Below are positions 38,323 through 47,260 of a DNA stretch of 64,000 nt, piece after piece (positions within the stretch are counted from its first letter, which is position 1; the number at the start of each line of letters is the position of its first letter). The notes below the pieces were generated by a model, which did no database searches, had not been told where the DNA came from, and worked only from the letters and a program-made list of their open reading frames with translations. Source of the stretch: JAICMB01 sp035295125 (GTDB lineage: Bacteria; Acidobacteriota; Terriglobia; Bryobacterales; Bryobacteraceae); contig DATGJP010000108.1 of NCBI GenBank assembly GCA_035295125.1, positions 1 to 64,000 on the forward strand, given 5' to 3'. The translations under genes and the position numbers were made by a program.

Positions 38323-38435
38323 TGAGGGTTCAACCCCAAGGATAACGTAACAACAACTTTTTTCACCTTCTTTACAAATTCGCTACATCCGTTGGGAACT
38401 CGTCTGCGTCTTAATCAGTGACAGGAGGATGGGCC

Positions 38436-38657
38436 ATGATCCCACGGAGCAAAACTGCCGATAACAGTGCACAGATGCAAGCGCCGCCCAAAGTCGAATA
38501 CGGTGCGTCGGTTCACTGCCCTATTTGCACGCACACCGTCCACGCCACCGTCGTCGCCCAAGGGAAAACAGTTCGGGTGAAGCCCGGCCAGAAGTGCCCC
38601 CGATGTGCCTCGGCATTGGACGCAGCCTATATTTTGCAACTCGACAGAGCCGCCTAA
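38436..38657 (+). CDS. Small zinc-ribbon protein
   Basis: A 73-residue protein with one zinc ribbon formed by CPIC (about 34-37) and CPRC (about 58-61) around a short beta hairpin. AGGAGG lies 7 nt before the ATG at 38436, which decides this start over the in-frame GTG at 38418. The function is unknown; similar proteins bind nucleic acid or partner proteins. Confidence 0.7.
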   Translation: MIPRSKTADNSAQMQAPPKVEYGASVHCPICTHTVHATVVAQGKTVRVKPGQKCPRCASALDAAYILQLDRAA

Positions 38658-38695
38658 CGCAGCGGAGTCGCGCCATGGTAATGTAGTCGACAGGT

Positions 38696-38917
38696 ATGAA
38701 AAGGAAGCCCGCGGAGAACCCGGAGCCAGTGATCGATCGCGAGTTATTGGAAGCCGCCAAGCGGTCGCTGCAAACCGACAAGTTGAAGCAGACCTCGAAG
38801 TGTACGGTTTGCAGCTCGGCGTGCGCGCCGAATTCAACGGAAGGTTTGTGCTGGGTTTGCCGTCGCCTGAAGATTAGCGCCTGGCGCGATTCCGACCAAC
38901 AAGCCGCTCAGGAGTAA
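38696..38917 (+). CDS. Small Cys-rich protein
   Basis: A 73-residue protein with a charged N-terminus and two Cys pairs: CTVCSSAC and LCWVC, likely one zinc site. It follows the zinc-ribbon gene by 38 nt and may be co-transcribed. The end overlaps the convergent cyclodeaminase gene by 10 nt. No family recognised. Confidence 0.55.
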   Translation: MKRKPAENPEPVIDRELLEAAKRSLQTDKLKQTSKCTVCSSACAPNSTEGLCWVCRRLKISAWRDSDQQAAQE

Positions 38918-39810
38918 AGCGGCCGTCCCAGGTGGAGACGCCGCGCCTCCTCATAGACAAAAGCACCGGCAGCAACATCCTCTAATCCCAAGCCAATTGA
39001 TTTGAAGACGGTAATCGCGGCCGGGTTGTGTCCACGCGTTACATCTTTTAACTCGACGACATTTCGCCAACTGTCGGCCAGAATAAGGTCGCCCGCTTCA
39101 ATCTTGGCCTGATCGAGTGCGTCCACCGCTATGACGCTCGCCGAGTGCAGCAATTCAGCGGGAAGTTCCCGACGGCTGGCTATGTTCGAACCCATGGCAT
39201 TTATGTGGGTTCCTGGCGCAATCCACTCGGTCGACAAAACCGGGTCCTTGGAGTTAGTCGCCGTGGCGACGATTTCGGCGCCTCGGACCGCCTCTTCAGC
39301 GGTTGACGCGGCCCGGGCGTTCATCTCCTCGGCAAAGACACGAACCCGATCGGTATTGCGGCTCCAGACGCGTACTTCGCGGATCGGACGCACGGCACGA
39401 ATAGCCTCGACTTGGGTGCGCGCCTGGAACCCGCTGCCGATAACTCCGAGAACTCCGGCATCGGGGGCCGCCATGAGATCAGTTGCATAACCGCTGGCAG
39501 CGCCCGTGCGGATCTGGCCCAGGTGATTCGCTTCCATGAGTGCCAGCGGCTTAGCCGTTTCGGCGTCGTAGAGTGCAAACAGGAAGTAGGCGCCGTGCTT
39601 AGGATTGGTGGAGTAGAACTTCGTGCCGAAGTAGTTCTGCCACGACCCGGCCAAGGCGTGCAGAACCGAGTTCGTTTTCAGAACCAGGCGGCGGCGAGGC
39701 TGGTTCTGCGCCTCGCCGCCACGCAAAGCCTCGAAGGCGAGCCGCATCATGCGGATCGCTTCATTCATGGGTAGAAGCTGCCGGACCTCCGATTCCGTGA
39801 GGTAGAGCAT
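38908..39810 (-). CDS. Ornithine cyclodeaminase/mu-crystallin family protein
   Basis: A 300-residue NAD(P)-dependent enzyme of the OCD/mu-crystallin family. It has the conserved LTESEVRQLLPMNEAIRMM start, LIxAxHLGQIRTGAASG-type substrate loop (EANHLGQIRTGAAS), the Rossmann GVLGVIGSGFQARTQVEAI and WIAPGTHINAMGSN. Members act as ornithine cyclodeaminase, alanine dehydrogenase or ketimine reductase; the sequence does not settle which. Its ATG overlaps the aceE stop by 1 nt (TAATG). Confidence 0.85.
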   Translation of the reverse strand: MLYLTESEVRQLLPMNEAIRMMRLAFEALRGGEAQNQPRRRLVLKTNSVLHALAGSWQNYFGTKFYSTNPKHGAYFLFALYDAETAKPLALMEANHLGQIRTGAASGYATDLMAAPDAGVLGVIGSGFQARTQVEAIRAVRPIREVRVWSRNTDRVRVFAEEMNARAASTAEEAVRGAEIVATATNSKDPVLSTEWIAPGTHINAMGSNIASRRELPAELLHSASVIAVDALDQAKIEAGDLILADSWRNVVELKDVTRGHNPAAITVFKSIGLGLEDVAAGAFVYEEARRLHLGRPLYS

Positions 39811-42497
39811 TACCGGTTCATGGGATGAGCCCGCTCGGGTTTCAGACCAAGTTCCGCGATCGCGGCGGTGGCTTTCGCCGCGTCGAATTTGCCGTCTCGA
39901 ACGAGCTTGGAAAGCGCCGCGGCGACGATCGCCTCCGCCCCATTCTCGAAATGCTTACGGAGAGACTCACGATTGTCGCTGCGCCCGAATCCATCGGTGC
40001 CAAGCGTCACCAGCCGGTCGCCCAGCCAGGGGGCGAGTTGATCGGGTAACAGCTTCATGTAGTCTGTGGAGGCCACGATCGATCCCTCGACGCCCTCCAG
40101 CGCCTCTACAATGTACGGCCGCCGGGCCGGCTCGGCAGGATGCATGCGGTTCCAGCGCTCGACTTCCAGTGCGTCGCGGCGCAGCTCGTTGTAGCTTGTT
40201 ACGCTCCAGACATCCGCGCGAACCTCGTATTTCTCGGCTAGGATCTGTTGGGCGCGCAAGGCTTCATTCAGGATCGTACCGCTTCCGAAGAGTTGAATCT
40301 GGGCAGGCCCCCCATCCGCTGCCTTGTACCTGTAAATGCCGCGAAGAATTCCCTCCGCGACGCCATCAGGCATCTGCGGCTGAGGATAATTCTCGTTGTA
40401 CATCATGATGTAGTAGAAGCGATCTTCCATCGCTTCATACATCCGCCGAATGCCGTCGTGGACAATCACGGCCATCTCGTAGGCGAAAGCGGGGTCGTAG
40501 GCGTGGCAGGTCGGGACCGTGGCGGCAATCAGCGGGCTGTGCCCGTCGCAGTGCTGCAAGCCCTCACCCGACAGCGTCGTGCGCCCGGCGGTTCCACCCA
40601 TCAGGAAACCCTTGCCGCGCGAATCGGCAAACGCCCAGATGAAGTCGCCGACGCGCTGGAAGCCGAACATCGAGTAGTAACTAAAGAACGGGATCATCGG
40701 TACGCCGTAGTTCGCGTAAGCGGTGCCGGCGGCCGTGCAGGATGCCATCGCGCCCGCCTCGGTGATGCCTTCCTCCAGAATCTGCCCGTCCTTTGCCTCC
40801 TTGTAATAAAGGAACATGTTGCTGTCGACGGGATTGTAAAGCTGACCCTGGCTGGCGTAGATTCCGATCTGCCGGAACAACGATTCCATGCCGAAGGTAC
40901 GCGCCTCGTCCGGAATGATTGGGACGATGTATTGACCGATTTCTTTGGTCTTGAGCAGTAGCGTAAGGATGCGGACGTACGCCATGGTTGTGGAAACGTC
41001 CCGACCCTGGGAACCTGCCATTGATTCCGACAAAACGTTGAGCGGCGGCATATGGAAGTCGATCTTTCGGACTTCGCGTGCCGGCAGGCTACCACCCATT
41101 TCGTCCAGCCGTTTCCGGATGTACCGCATCTCGGGACTGTCTTCGGCGGGCTTGTAAAACTGCATTTTCTGCACGCATTCGTCCGGAATGGGCATATCGA
41201 AGCGCTGCTTTACGAAGACCAGTTCCTGTTCGGTGAGCTTCTTCTGCTGGTGAGTGGGGTTGCGACCCTCACCAGCCTCGCCCAGACCGTAGCCCTTGAT
41301 CGTCATGGCAAGGATCACGGTCGGCGAGCCCTTGTGTTCGGCGGCGCGCAGATAGGCGTTGTAGACCTTTTGCGGATCGTGTCCGCCGCGCCGAAGCCGT
41401 CCAACTTCCTCATCGGTCATGTGTTCCACGAGCTTGGCCAACTCCGGATACTTGCCGAAAAACTCCTTGCGAACGTAAGCGCCGCCCTTCGCTTTGAAGG
41501 CCTGGTATTCGCCGTCGACGCACTCCGCCATTCGCTGCATTAACAGAGGACCTTGTGGAGAAGCCAGTAGCGGATCCCAGGTATCGCCCCAGATCACCTT
41601 TAAGACGTTCCAGCCGGCTCCGCGGAACATTCGTTCCAGTTCGTCGATGACTCGGCCATTGCCGACCACCGGACCGTCCAACCGCTGCAGATTGCAATTG
41701 ACGATGAAGATCAGGTTGTCGAGCTTCTCGCGGGAGGCGATGCGGAGGGCGCCCAGAGCTTCCGGTTCGTCCGTTTCGCCGTCGCCGAGGAATGCCCAAA
41801 TGTGGCGCGGCGTAACCGGAATGACCCCGCGATGCTCAAGGTAGCGCATGAATCGCGCCTGGTAGATGGCGTTCAGAGGCCCGAGGCCCATGGAGACCGT
41901 CGGGAACTGCCAGAAATCAGGCATCAGCCAGGGATGCGGATAGGATGACAGGCCCGGGTGATCGTCACGAGTCTCGTGGCGGAAGTGCTTCAGGTGCTCT
42001 TCGGAGAGCCTGCCCTCCAGATATGCGCGGGCGTAGACGCCGGGTGAAGCATGTCCCTGGAAATACACGAAGTCGCCCGGCTGCTCGCCGTATCTGGCGT
42101 GGAAGAAATGGTTGTGGCCGACTTCTTCTAACGTGGCGAGCGATGCATATGTCGAGATGTGGCCGCCAATGCCGGAATCGTACTTGTTGGAACGAACCAC
42201 CATACACATGGCGTTCCACCGCACCAGGCTTTTGATGCAGCGTTCCATAAAGCGGTCGCCGGGGTAGGGGACCTCTTCGTCTACCGGGATCGTGTTGATG
42301 AATGGAGTGTTGAGGTTGCTTTGCGATGTAACGCCGTACAGCGCGGCGTGGTTGGTCAGCCGGGCGAGGAGATATGCCGCTCGCGGCGTGCCGCCTTCTT
42401 CTAAGATTTGATCGAACGCTTCCAGCCACTCGCTGGTTTCTTGCGGGTTCAAGTCCTCTCGCGTACGGATATCAGGGCTCGATGTAGTTTCAATCAT
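39810..42497 (-). CDS. aceE: Pyruvate dehydrogenase E1 component, homodimeric type
   Basis: An 895-residue thiamin diphosphate enzyme that decarboxylates pyruvate and passes the acetyl unit to E2. The TPP motif starts AFLGDGETDEPEALG (about 235) and ends with VNCNLQRLDGP; the pyrimidine-binding half has MIPFFSYYSMFG and GTAGRTTLSGEGLQH. The length matches E. coli AceE (about 887). No E2 or E3 gene is adjacent; the downstream partner is a cyclodeaminase homologue, so the complex must be assembled from another locus. Confidence 0.96.
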   Translation of the reverse strand: MIETTSSPDIRTREDLNPQETSEWLEAFDQILEEGGTPRAAYLLARLTNHAALYGVTSQSNLNTPFINTIPVDEEVPYPGDRFMERCIKSLVRWNAMCMVVRSNKYDSGIGGHISTYASLATLEEVGHNHFFHARYGEQPGDFVYFQGHASPGVYARAYLEGRLSEEHLKHFRHETRDDHPGLSSYPHPWLMPDFWQFPTVSMGLGPLNAIYQARFMRYLEHRGVIPVTPRHIWAFLGDGETDEPEALGALRIASREKLDNLIFIVNCNLQRLDGPVVGNGRVIDELERMFRGAGWNVLKVIWGDTWDPLLASPQGPLLMQRMAECVDGEYQAFKAKGGAYVRKEFFGKYPELAKLVEHMTDEEVGRLRRGGHDPQKVYNAYLRAAEHKGSPTVILAMTIKGYGLGEAGEGRNPTHQQKKLTEQELVFVKQRFDMPIPDECVQKMQFYKPAEDSPEMRYIRKRLDEMGGSLPAREVRKIDFHMPPLNVLSESMAGSQGRDVSTTMAYVRILTLLLKTKEIGQYIVPIIPDEARTFGMESLFRQIGIYASQGQLYNPVDSNMFLYYKEAKDGQILEEGITEAGAMASCTAAGTAYANYGVPMIPFFSYYSMFGFQRVGDFIWAFADSRGKGFLMGGTAGRTTLSGEGLQHCDGHSPLIAATVPTCHAYDPAFAYEMAVIVHDGIRRMYEAMEDRFYYIMMYNENYPQPQMPDGVAEGILRGIYRYKAADGGPAQIQLFGSGTILNEALRAQQILAEKYEVRADVWSVTSYNELRRDALEVERWNRMHPAEPARRPYIVEALEGVEGSIVASTDYMKLLPDQLAPWLGDRLVTLGTDGFGRSDNRESLRKHFENGAEAIVAAALSKLVRDGKFDAAKATAAIAELGLKPERAHPMNR

Positions 42498-42586
42498 GCT
42501 GGGTTTCTATATCCAAAATAACATTGCAGTGGGGGATATCACCCAGAACGTCGCTTGAACAATTCGAGTTATCAATCGGTTGGGTG

Positions 42587-43636
42587 ATGGCACTCACGTT
42601 GCAATTCAGCGGGAGAATGAAGAATCCGAACTACCGACGGGCACGGCCGGAGTACTCGCAACAGATTCGGCGCGTGTTTCAAATCGGGTTCCTGGGGCTA
42701 AACGTCTGGATCTGCATTGAGTTCTATCGGTGGGTTCGATTCTTTGAGGCGGGGGGTGGCGGGCTGGCGCCTACCCGCCCGCCAGGGGTTGAGGGATGGC
42801 TACCCATAGCCTCCCTCATGAACCTGAAGGTTTTTCTTCTGACCGGCCAGCTTCCAGAATTGCATCCGGCAGGGGTCTTTCTGCTGATCGCTTTCCTGTC
42901 TATGTCCTGGCTGCTGCGGAAAAGCTTTTGCAGTTGGCTATGCCCGGTCGGGACGATCTCGGAATATCTGTGGGTGTGGGGCAAGAAGCTGTTTCGCAAG
43001 AATTGGCGAATCCCGCGCGCCGGCGATATCGCTCTTCGGTCGCTAAAGTACATCCTGATGGGGTTGTTTCTGTATGCGGTCGGGAGCATGTCGGTCGAGG
43101 GAATCAAGTCGTTTCTCGGCGGACCTTATGGCGTAGTCGCCGACGTCAAGATGCTCAATTTCTTCCGCTTTATCGGGGTGTCGGGAGCGATTGTAATGGC
43201 TGTGCTGGTGGCGGGTTCTGTGCTGGTTCAGAACTTCTGGTGCCGGTACTTGTGCCCCTACGGCGCGCTGTTCGGGCTATTCTCGAAGCTCAGTCCTCTC
43301 CAAATCAAGCGCGAAGCGGATCTGTGCATCGACTGCGCCAAGTGCGCTAAGGCATGTCCCTCCGCGCTGGCTGTCGATACGCTGATCACGATCTCTTCGG
43401 TTGAATGCACGGGCTGCATGCGCTGCGTGACGTCCTGCCCGGCCGAAGGCGCGCTGCACATGTCGATCGCCGGGTCGCGGGCGAAGGTGCCGGTCTGGAT
43501 TTATGCCGCGGGAGTCGCTGCTATCTTCGTCGGTGTCTATGCCTATGCCCGAGTCACAGGTCACTGGTATACCGACCTGCCGCAGCGAATCTTTAGCGAC
43601 CTGGTGCCGCGGGCGAACGAGTTCACTCACCCATAG
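42587..43636 (+). CDS. NapH/NosR-like membrane ferredoxin
   Basis: A 349-residue quinol/redox membrane protein with about five membrane helices. Two CxxxCP pairs near helices (FCSWLCPVG, WCRYLCPYG) are typical of the NapH/NosR/RdxA group, and a 2[4Fe-4S] ferredoxin domain follows (CIDCAKCAKACP, CTGCMRCVTSCP). It would move electrons between quinol and a periplasmic acceptor. The ATG at 42587 is chosen; 42617 (with GGGAG close by) and a TTG at 42524 are alternatives. Its 3' end was duplicated downstream and has decayed there. Confidence 0.85.
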   Translation: MALTLQFSGRMKNPNYRRARPEYSQQIRRVFQIGFLGLNVWICIEFYRWVRFFEAGGGGLAPTRPPGVEGWLPIASLMNLKVFLLTGQLPELHPAGVFLLIAFLSMSWLLRKSFCSWLCPVGTISEYLWVWGKKLFRKNWRIPRAGDIALRSLKYILMGLFLYAVGSMSVEGIKSFLGGPYGVVADVKMLNFFRFIGVSGAIVMAVLVAGSVLVQNFWCRYLCPYGALFGLFSKLSPLQIKREADLCIDCAKCAKACPSALAVDTLITISSVECTGCMRCVTSCPAEGALHMSIAGSRAKVPVWIYAAGVAAIFVGVYAYARVTGHWYTDLPQRIFSDLVPRANEFTHP

Positions 43637-43663
43637 CACTGTATACCCATCACTTGAGGCGCT

Positions 43664-43783
43664 ATGCCGGATACAAAGCGGATGGACGCGGCCAGATCAT
43701 ACGAAGAGATCATAGATTTCATTGCCGGAGGGACAACTCCTGAGGCTCTCGTCGCCTTTCGTCTTTCTGAGCATGCGCAAATT
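43664..43783 (+). pseudogene. Truncated small conserved protein (N-terminal remnant)
   Basis: The frame reads DAARSYEEIIDFIAGGTTPE and ALVAFRLSEHAQ, the start of a common small protein of about 70 residues found in many genomes. The C-terminal half (the usual leucine/charged helix) is missing; the frame instead runs into the decayed napH copy. It appears cut at the duplication junction. Confidence 0.5.
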
Positions 43784-43822
43784 TACCTCGGACCTCCCGC
43801 ATTCGTTCTGCGGTCGAACAGA

Positions 43823-44035
43823 CCTGGCGGTGGACAACCTGCGGGAAGGCGCGCTGAATGTGTCGATCGTGGGGTCGCGCGCGAAGTTGCCGGTCTGGAT
43901 TTACGCGGCCGCGGCCGCAGTCGCCGCTATCTTCGTCGGTGTCTATGCCTAACCACGTGCCATTGGTACACCGATCTGCCGCAACCGACCTTCCGCGATC
44001 TCGTGCCGAGGGCGAACGAGTTCGCGCACCCTAGA
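43823..44035 (+). pseudogene. Decayed partial copy of the NapH-like gene
   Basis: Translation in several frames recovers LAVDNL, EGALNVSIVGSRAKLPVWIY, then AIFVGVYA and WYTDLPQPTFRDLVPRANEF, matching the C-terminus of the gene at 42587-43636. The stretch with the second Fe-S cluster is deleted, a stop replaces the TyrAla junction, and frameshifts follow, including the loss of one base in the original stop. It is a tandem partial duplication and not functional. Confidence 0.85.
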
Positions 44036-44063
44036 GGCTCTACCATGGAGGTAGGTCACAACC

Positions 44064-44300
44064 ATGGCGCCTATCGATTGGTCGCAATGTCCCGCAGTAG
44101 AAAGTATTCCCGATAAAGTCGGCGGTGCTTGGGTGTTTCGCGGCACCCGAGTTCCAGTATCAGCAATTTTCGAGAACCTGAAGACCTCAACCATGGAAGA
44201 GATCCTCGATAATTTTCATGTCACCCGCGAGCAGATTCAGACTGTTCTCGATTTCGCCGCGAGAAGTGCCGCGACCCCTCTCGAACCCTTGCACGCCTGA
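44064..44300 (+). CDS. DUF433 antitoxin
   Basis: A 78-residue DUF433 protein: KVGGAWVFRGTRVPVSAIFE then MEEILDNFHVTREQIQTVLD, a helix-turn-helix-like fold. GGAGGT is 11 nt upstream of the ATG. Its stop overlaps the next ATG (TGATG). DUF433 genes are commonly paired with a DUF5615 PIN-like toxin, exactly as here, so an antitoxin role is well supported by context. Confidence 0.85.
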   Translation: MAPIDWSQCPAVESIPDKVGGAWVFRGTRVPVSAIFENLKTSTMEEILDNFHVTREQIQTVLDFAARSAATPLEPLHA

Positions 44301-44635
44301 TGCGAATATTGCTCGATGAAAGCGCTCCGCAAAAGCTGCGGTTGCTTATCGGCAGCGATCATAGCGTAGCAACCGTGGCGTTTCAGGGTTGGTCAGGTCT
44401 GACCAATGGAGGACTCTTGGACGTAGCAGAGGAGGCCGGTTTTGATCTGCTGATTACGGCGGATCAGAACATGCGACATCAGCAGAACCTGACAGGCCGG
44501 AGACTTGCGTTGCTCGTTCTGAGTACGAACAATTGGAGCCTTATTCAGCAGCACATCTCTAAAATTCTCGTTGGCATCGAGGGAACTCAGCCCAGCCAGT
44601 TCGTTTTCATCGATATTGGATACGCTCGAGGCTAA
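44300..44635 (+). CDS. DUF5615 PIN-like toxin
   Basis: A 111-residue PIN-like protein: RILLDESAPQKLRLLIGSDH with the first Asp, and GFDLLITADQNMRHQQNL with the second. The fold is predicted to be a ribonuclease neutralised by the DUF433 partner. It is complete. The pair sits right after the rearranged napH region, consistent with a mobile insertion. Confidence 0.82.
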   Translation: MRILLDESAPQKLRLLIGSDHSVATVAFQGWSGLTNGGLLDVAEEAGFDLLITADQNMRHQQNLTGRRLALLVLSTNNWSLIQQHISKILVGIEGTQPSQFVFIDIGYARG

Positions 44636-44698
44636 CACGGACATCGGATCTGTATACGCCCTGGACGTCGGCACGCCCTTTGCGGTCCAATAGACCTC

Positions 44699-45517
44699 AT
44701 GTTCACATTGAATGGCAAGGCAGCCCTTGTCACGGGCTCGGGGCGAGGTATTGGGCGCGCCATCGCGAAACAACTGGCATCCGCGGGCGCCGCAGTGATG
44801 CTCAACGATATTGATGCCGGTGTTGTGGAGGAAGCGCAGAAGGAAGTCGGCGGGCACACGGCGGCGCTGGCAGGCGATCTCACGCTTCCCGATTTCCCGC
44901 AAAAACTGGTTGATGCGACGGTCTCACAGCTTGGCTCCATCGACATCATCGTCAATAACGCCGGCTACACCTGGGACAACGTCATTCAAAAAATGACTGA
45001 CGAGCAATTCCAGGCCATGATGGATATCCATGTCATCGCGCCGTTTCGTGTCCTGCGCGCCGCCTCAGGCTGGATTCGCGACGCGGCGAAGAAGGAAGCC
45101 GCCGAAGGCAAGCGCGTGATGCGCAAGGTGGTGAATATTACGTCGATATCCGGCACGGATGGCAATGCGGGTCAGGCCGGCTACTCTTCCGGCAAGGCCG
45201 CCATCATCGGGCTCACCAAGACGATGTGCAAGGAGTGGGGCCGCTACAACGTCAACGTGAATGCGGTTGGTTTCGGGCTGATCGAGACGCGTCTCATCCA
45301 GGCGCTGTCGACTGAAGGCGCCACCATCGAAATGAAGGGCCGCCAAATCCCCGTCGGCGTGCAGCAGAAAATGCTCGACGCCGCCAAGACCGTGTGCCCG
45401 CTCGGAAGGCTAGGCAGCCCCGAAGAGGCCGCCGCGGCCGTCATGTTCTTCTGTTCACCGCTATCCGACTACGTCAGCGGCGAAGTGCTGATCTGCAGCG
45501 GCGGCGCGCACTTCTAG
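44699..45517 (+). CDS. Short-chain dehydrogenase/reductase (FabG-like)
   Basis: A 272-residue SDR oxidoreductase with cofactor motif TGSGRGIGRA, the NNAG motif in IIVNNAGYTW, catalytic Ser (NITSISG) and YSSGK (about 161-165). It ends with SDYVSGEVLICSGGAHF. The length and motifs fit 3-oxoacyl-[ACP] reductase or a related acyl-CoA reductase. An insertion about 100-125 (GWIRDAAKKEAAEGKRVMRK) is longer than in housekeeping FabG. Monocistronic. Confidence 0.85.
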   Translation: MFTLNGKAALVTGSGRGIGRAIAKQLASAGAAVMLNDIDAGVVEEAQKEVGGHTAALAGDLTLPDFPQKLVDATVSQLGSIDIIVNNAGYTWDNVIQKMTDEQFQAMMDIHVIAPFRVLRAASGWIRDAAKKEAAEGKRVMRKVVNITSISGTDGNAGQAGYSSGKAAIIGLTKTMCKEWGRYNVNVNAVGFGLIETRLIQALSTEGATIEMKGRQIPVGVQQKMLDAAKTVCPLGRLGSPEEAAAAVMFFCSPLSDYVSGEVLICSGGAHF

Positions 45518-45520
45518 ACA

Positions 45521-45601
45521 GATAACGGTGGGCGGTTTGTTTTCGCCTGCCATTGGACCTCACCGGGAACGCGCAGGCGAAACTGCCTGCGACACCTTAT
45601 C
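45521..45601. repeat. Dispersed palindromic repeat, copy E
   Basis: Outer ends GATAA/TTATC. The left half holds a GGCGGTTTG..CGCCTGCC variant, then the centre GACCTCACCGGGAACGC, then GCAGGCGAAACTGCCTGCGA and CACCTT, matching copies A, B and D. It fills the gap between the convergent SDR and cytochrome genes. Confidence 0.75.
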
Positions 45602-45619
45602 GCCGAAAATCCTGGCAGA

Positions 45620-47260
45620 TCACGCGCCTGGAAGAGCTTGCAGGAACTGGATCACGTGGTCCATATCCTGCGGGTTGAACTTGTAAGCCGGCATCATCGA
45701 ACCTGGCGACATCTTCTTCGGATCGATAAAATGCTGCTCCAGCCACGCACGGTCGCGCCGCCCGCCCACGCCGTTCAGGGGCGGCCCGACTTTCGTGCCC
45801 GCGCCATTCGCCTGGTGGCAACTGTTGCAATGATTGTCTTCGTAGACGATCGCACCTTGCACTACCGGATCGGGAGCCGCGGCGAAATCCGCTTCGTTCT
45901 GCGGCGTCAGCTTCAGGATGAACGCCGACAGCGAGTTCAGCTTCGCGTCGCTTAACTGCACGGGCGGCATCGAGCTTCCCGGAACGACTTCGGACGGGTG
46001 CTTAAAATGCGGAATCATCCACGCCGCCGTGCGATGGTCTGCCGGCATGCGCGTGAGGTCCGGACCGATTCCCTTCTGACCGCCGCCGGGATGGCACGCC
46101 TTGCAATTCTGCTGACGGAAGTACCCAATCCCCGCCATTTCCTGCGGGGTGAGTTGCTGCCATCCGCCCGCGCCGCCGGGAGCCGTCGGGGTAACCGAGG
46201 CCTCGGTGCTTTCGACATTCTTCGGCGTGGTCACCACCGCGGCAACCGTCAGCCCGGTCCAGGCAATCGCGGCGAGCACGACAAAGGTGATTGCGAACGT
46301 CCGTTTCGCCAGCCGGATCATCGGCCCGCGATCGATGAACGGAATCGTGAACAGAAGCAGCACTGCCAGTCCCGGCAGCGCGACTGCGCCTACTACCTCC
46401 ATCGGCCCGTTAAAGAACTTAAGCGTCTGGAACAGGAACAGGAAGTACCACTCCGGGCGCGGGATGTACGCCGTGTCGGTGGGATCAGCCAGTTTCTCCA
46501 GCGGCACTTTCGCGACAACCGCGAGAACAACCAGAACCATGAATGCGAGAAACACGCTGACCGTGTCTTTGAACACCTGCTCGGGATAAAAGTGCTTGGG
46601 CGGCTTCGTTTCCACCGGAGCCGGGGCGACACCATGCTTGCGAACCAGGTAGATATGGATCCCGATCAGGATCATCGTGAACGGAGGAAGCAGCAGCACA
46701 TGCAGCGCATAAAATCGCGCGAACGTCACAACTCCGACGCTACCTTCGCCACCCATCAGACGGGCGATATAAGGGCCCGCAATAGGCGCTGAGGCCGCGA
46801 TCTTCGTCGTCACCATGGTGCCGAAGTAGGCGCGGTTGTCCCAGGGGAGCAGGTAGCCGGTCAACCCGAAGCCCATCGTGATCAATAACAGAACGACGCC
46901 GAGCATCCAGGTCGCTTCCCGCGGCTTCTTGTACGCTCCGTACAGGAACACCTGAGCCATATGCGCCACCACGATGATGATCATCATGGTGGCGCCCCAA
47001 TGATGCAAACCGCGGATGAAACTGCCCGCGGTTAACTCCGTCATGATGTACTTGACGCTGTTATATGCGTCGCCGGGGGTAGGCGCGTAATTAAACGCCA
47101 GCAGCCCGCCGGTAAAGATTTGAAGCATGAAGAAAAACACCGCCATGCTGCCGATTACCTGGTGCCAGCCGCTGGACGCCGGAATCTCCTCGTACAGGAA
47201 ATTCTTAATCGCAGTCTCTATACCGGTGCGATGCTCGAGCCAATCGATAATCTTACGCAT
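45620..47260 (-). CDS. Cytochrome b fused to a dihaem cytochrome c domain
   Basis: The 546-residue core of a bc-type quinol oxidoreductase. Residues 1-210 form the four-helix cytochrome b6 part with haem-ligand histidines in RGLHHWGATMMIIIVVAH and ALHVLLLPPFTMILIGIH. The subunit IV-like part has PEWYFLFLF (about 268). A C-terminal extension carries two CxxCH haem c sites, CKACH (about 385) and CNSCH (about 477), each with a downstream Met. Quinol oxidation and cytochrome c reduction are thus joined in one chain. It overlaps the Rieske gene by 8 nt. Confidence 0.93.
   Translation of the reverse strand: MRKIIDWLEHRTGIETAIKNFLYEEIPASSGWHQVIGSMAVFFFMLQIFTGGLLAFNYAPTPGDAYNSVKYIMTELTAGSFIRGLHHWGATMMIIIVVAHMAQVFLYGAYKKPREATWMLGVVLLLITMGFGLTGYLLPWDNRAYFGTMVTTKIAASAPIAGPYIARLMGGEGSVGVVTFARFYALHVLLLPPFTMILIGIHIYLVRKHGVAPAPVETKPPKHFYPEQVFKDTVSVFLAFMVLVVLAVVAKVPLEKLADPTDTAYIPRPEWYFLFLFQTLKFFNGPMEVVGAVALPGLAVLLLFTIPFIDRGPMIRLAKRTFAITFVVLAAIAWTGLTVAAVVTTPKNVESTEASVTPTAPGGAGGWQQLTPQEMAGIGYFRQQNCKACHPGGGQKGIGPDLTRMPADHRTAAWMIPHFKHPSEVVPGSSMPPVQLSDAKLNSLSAFILKLTPQNEADFAAAPDPVVQGAIVYEDNHCNSCHQANGAGTKVGPPLNGVGGRRDRAWLEQHFIDPKKMSPGSMMPAYKFNPQDMDHVIQFLQALPGA

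Noticed and set aside
43664..44116. 150-residue continuous frame after the NapH-like gene
   Set aside because: A chance read-through of two unrelated decayed pieces; different frames carry the recognisable sequence.
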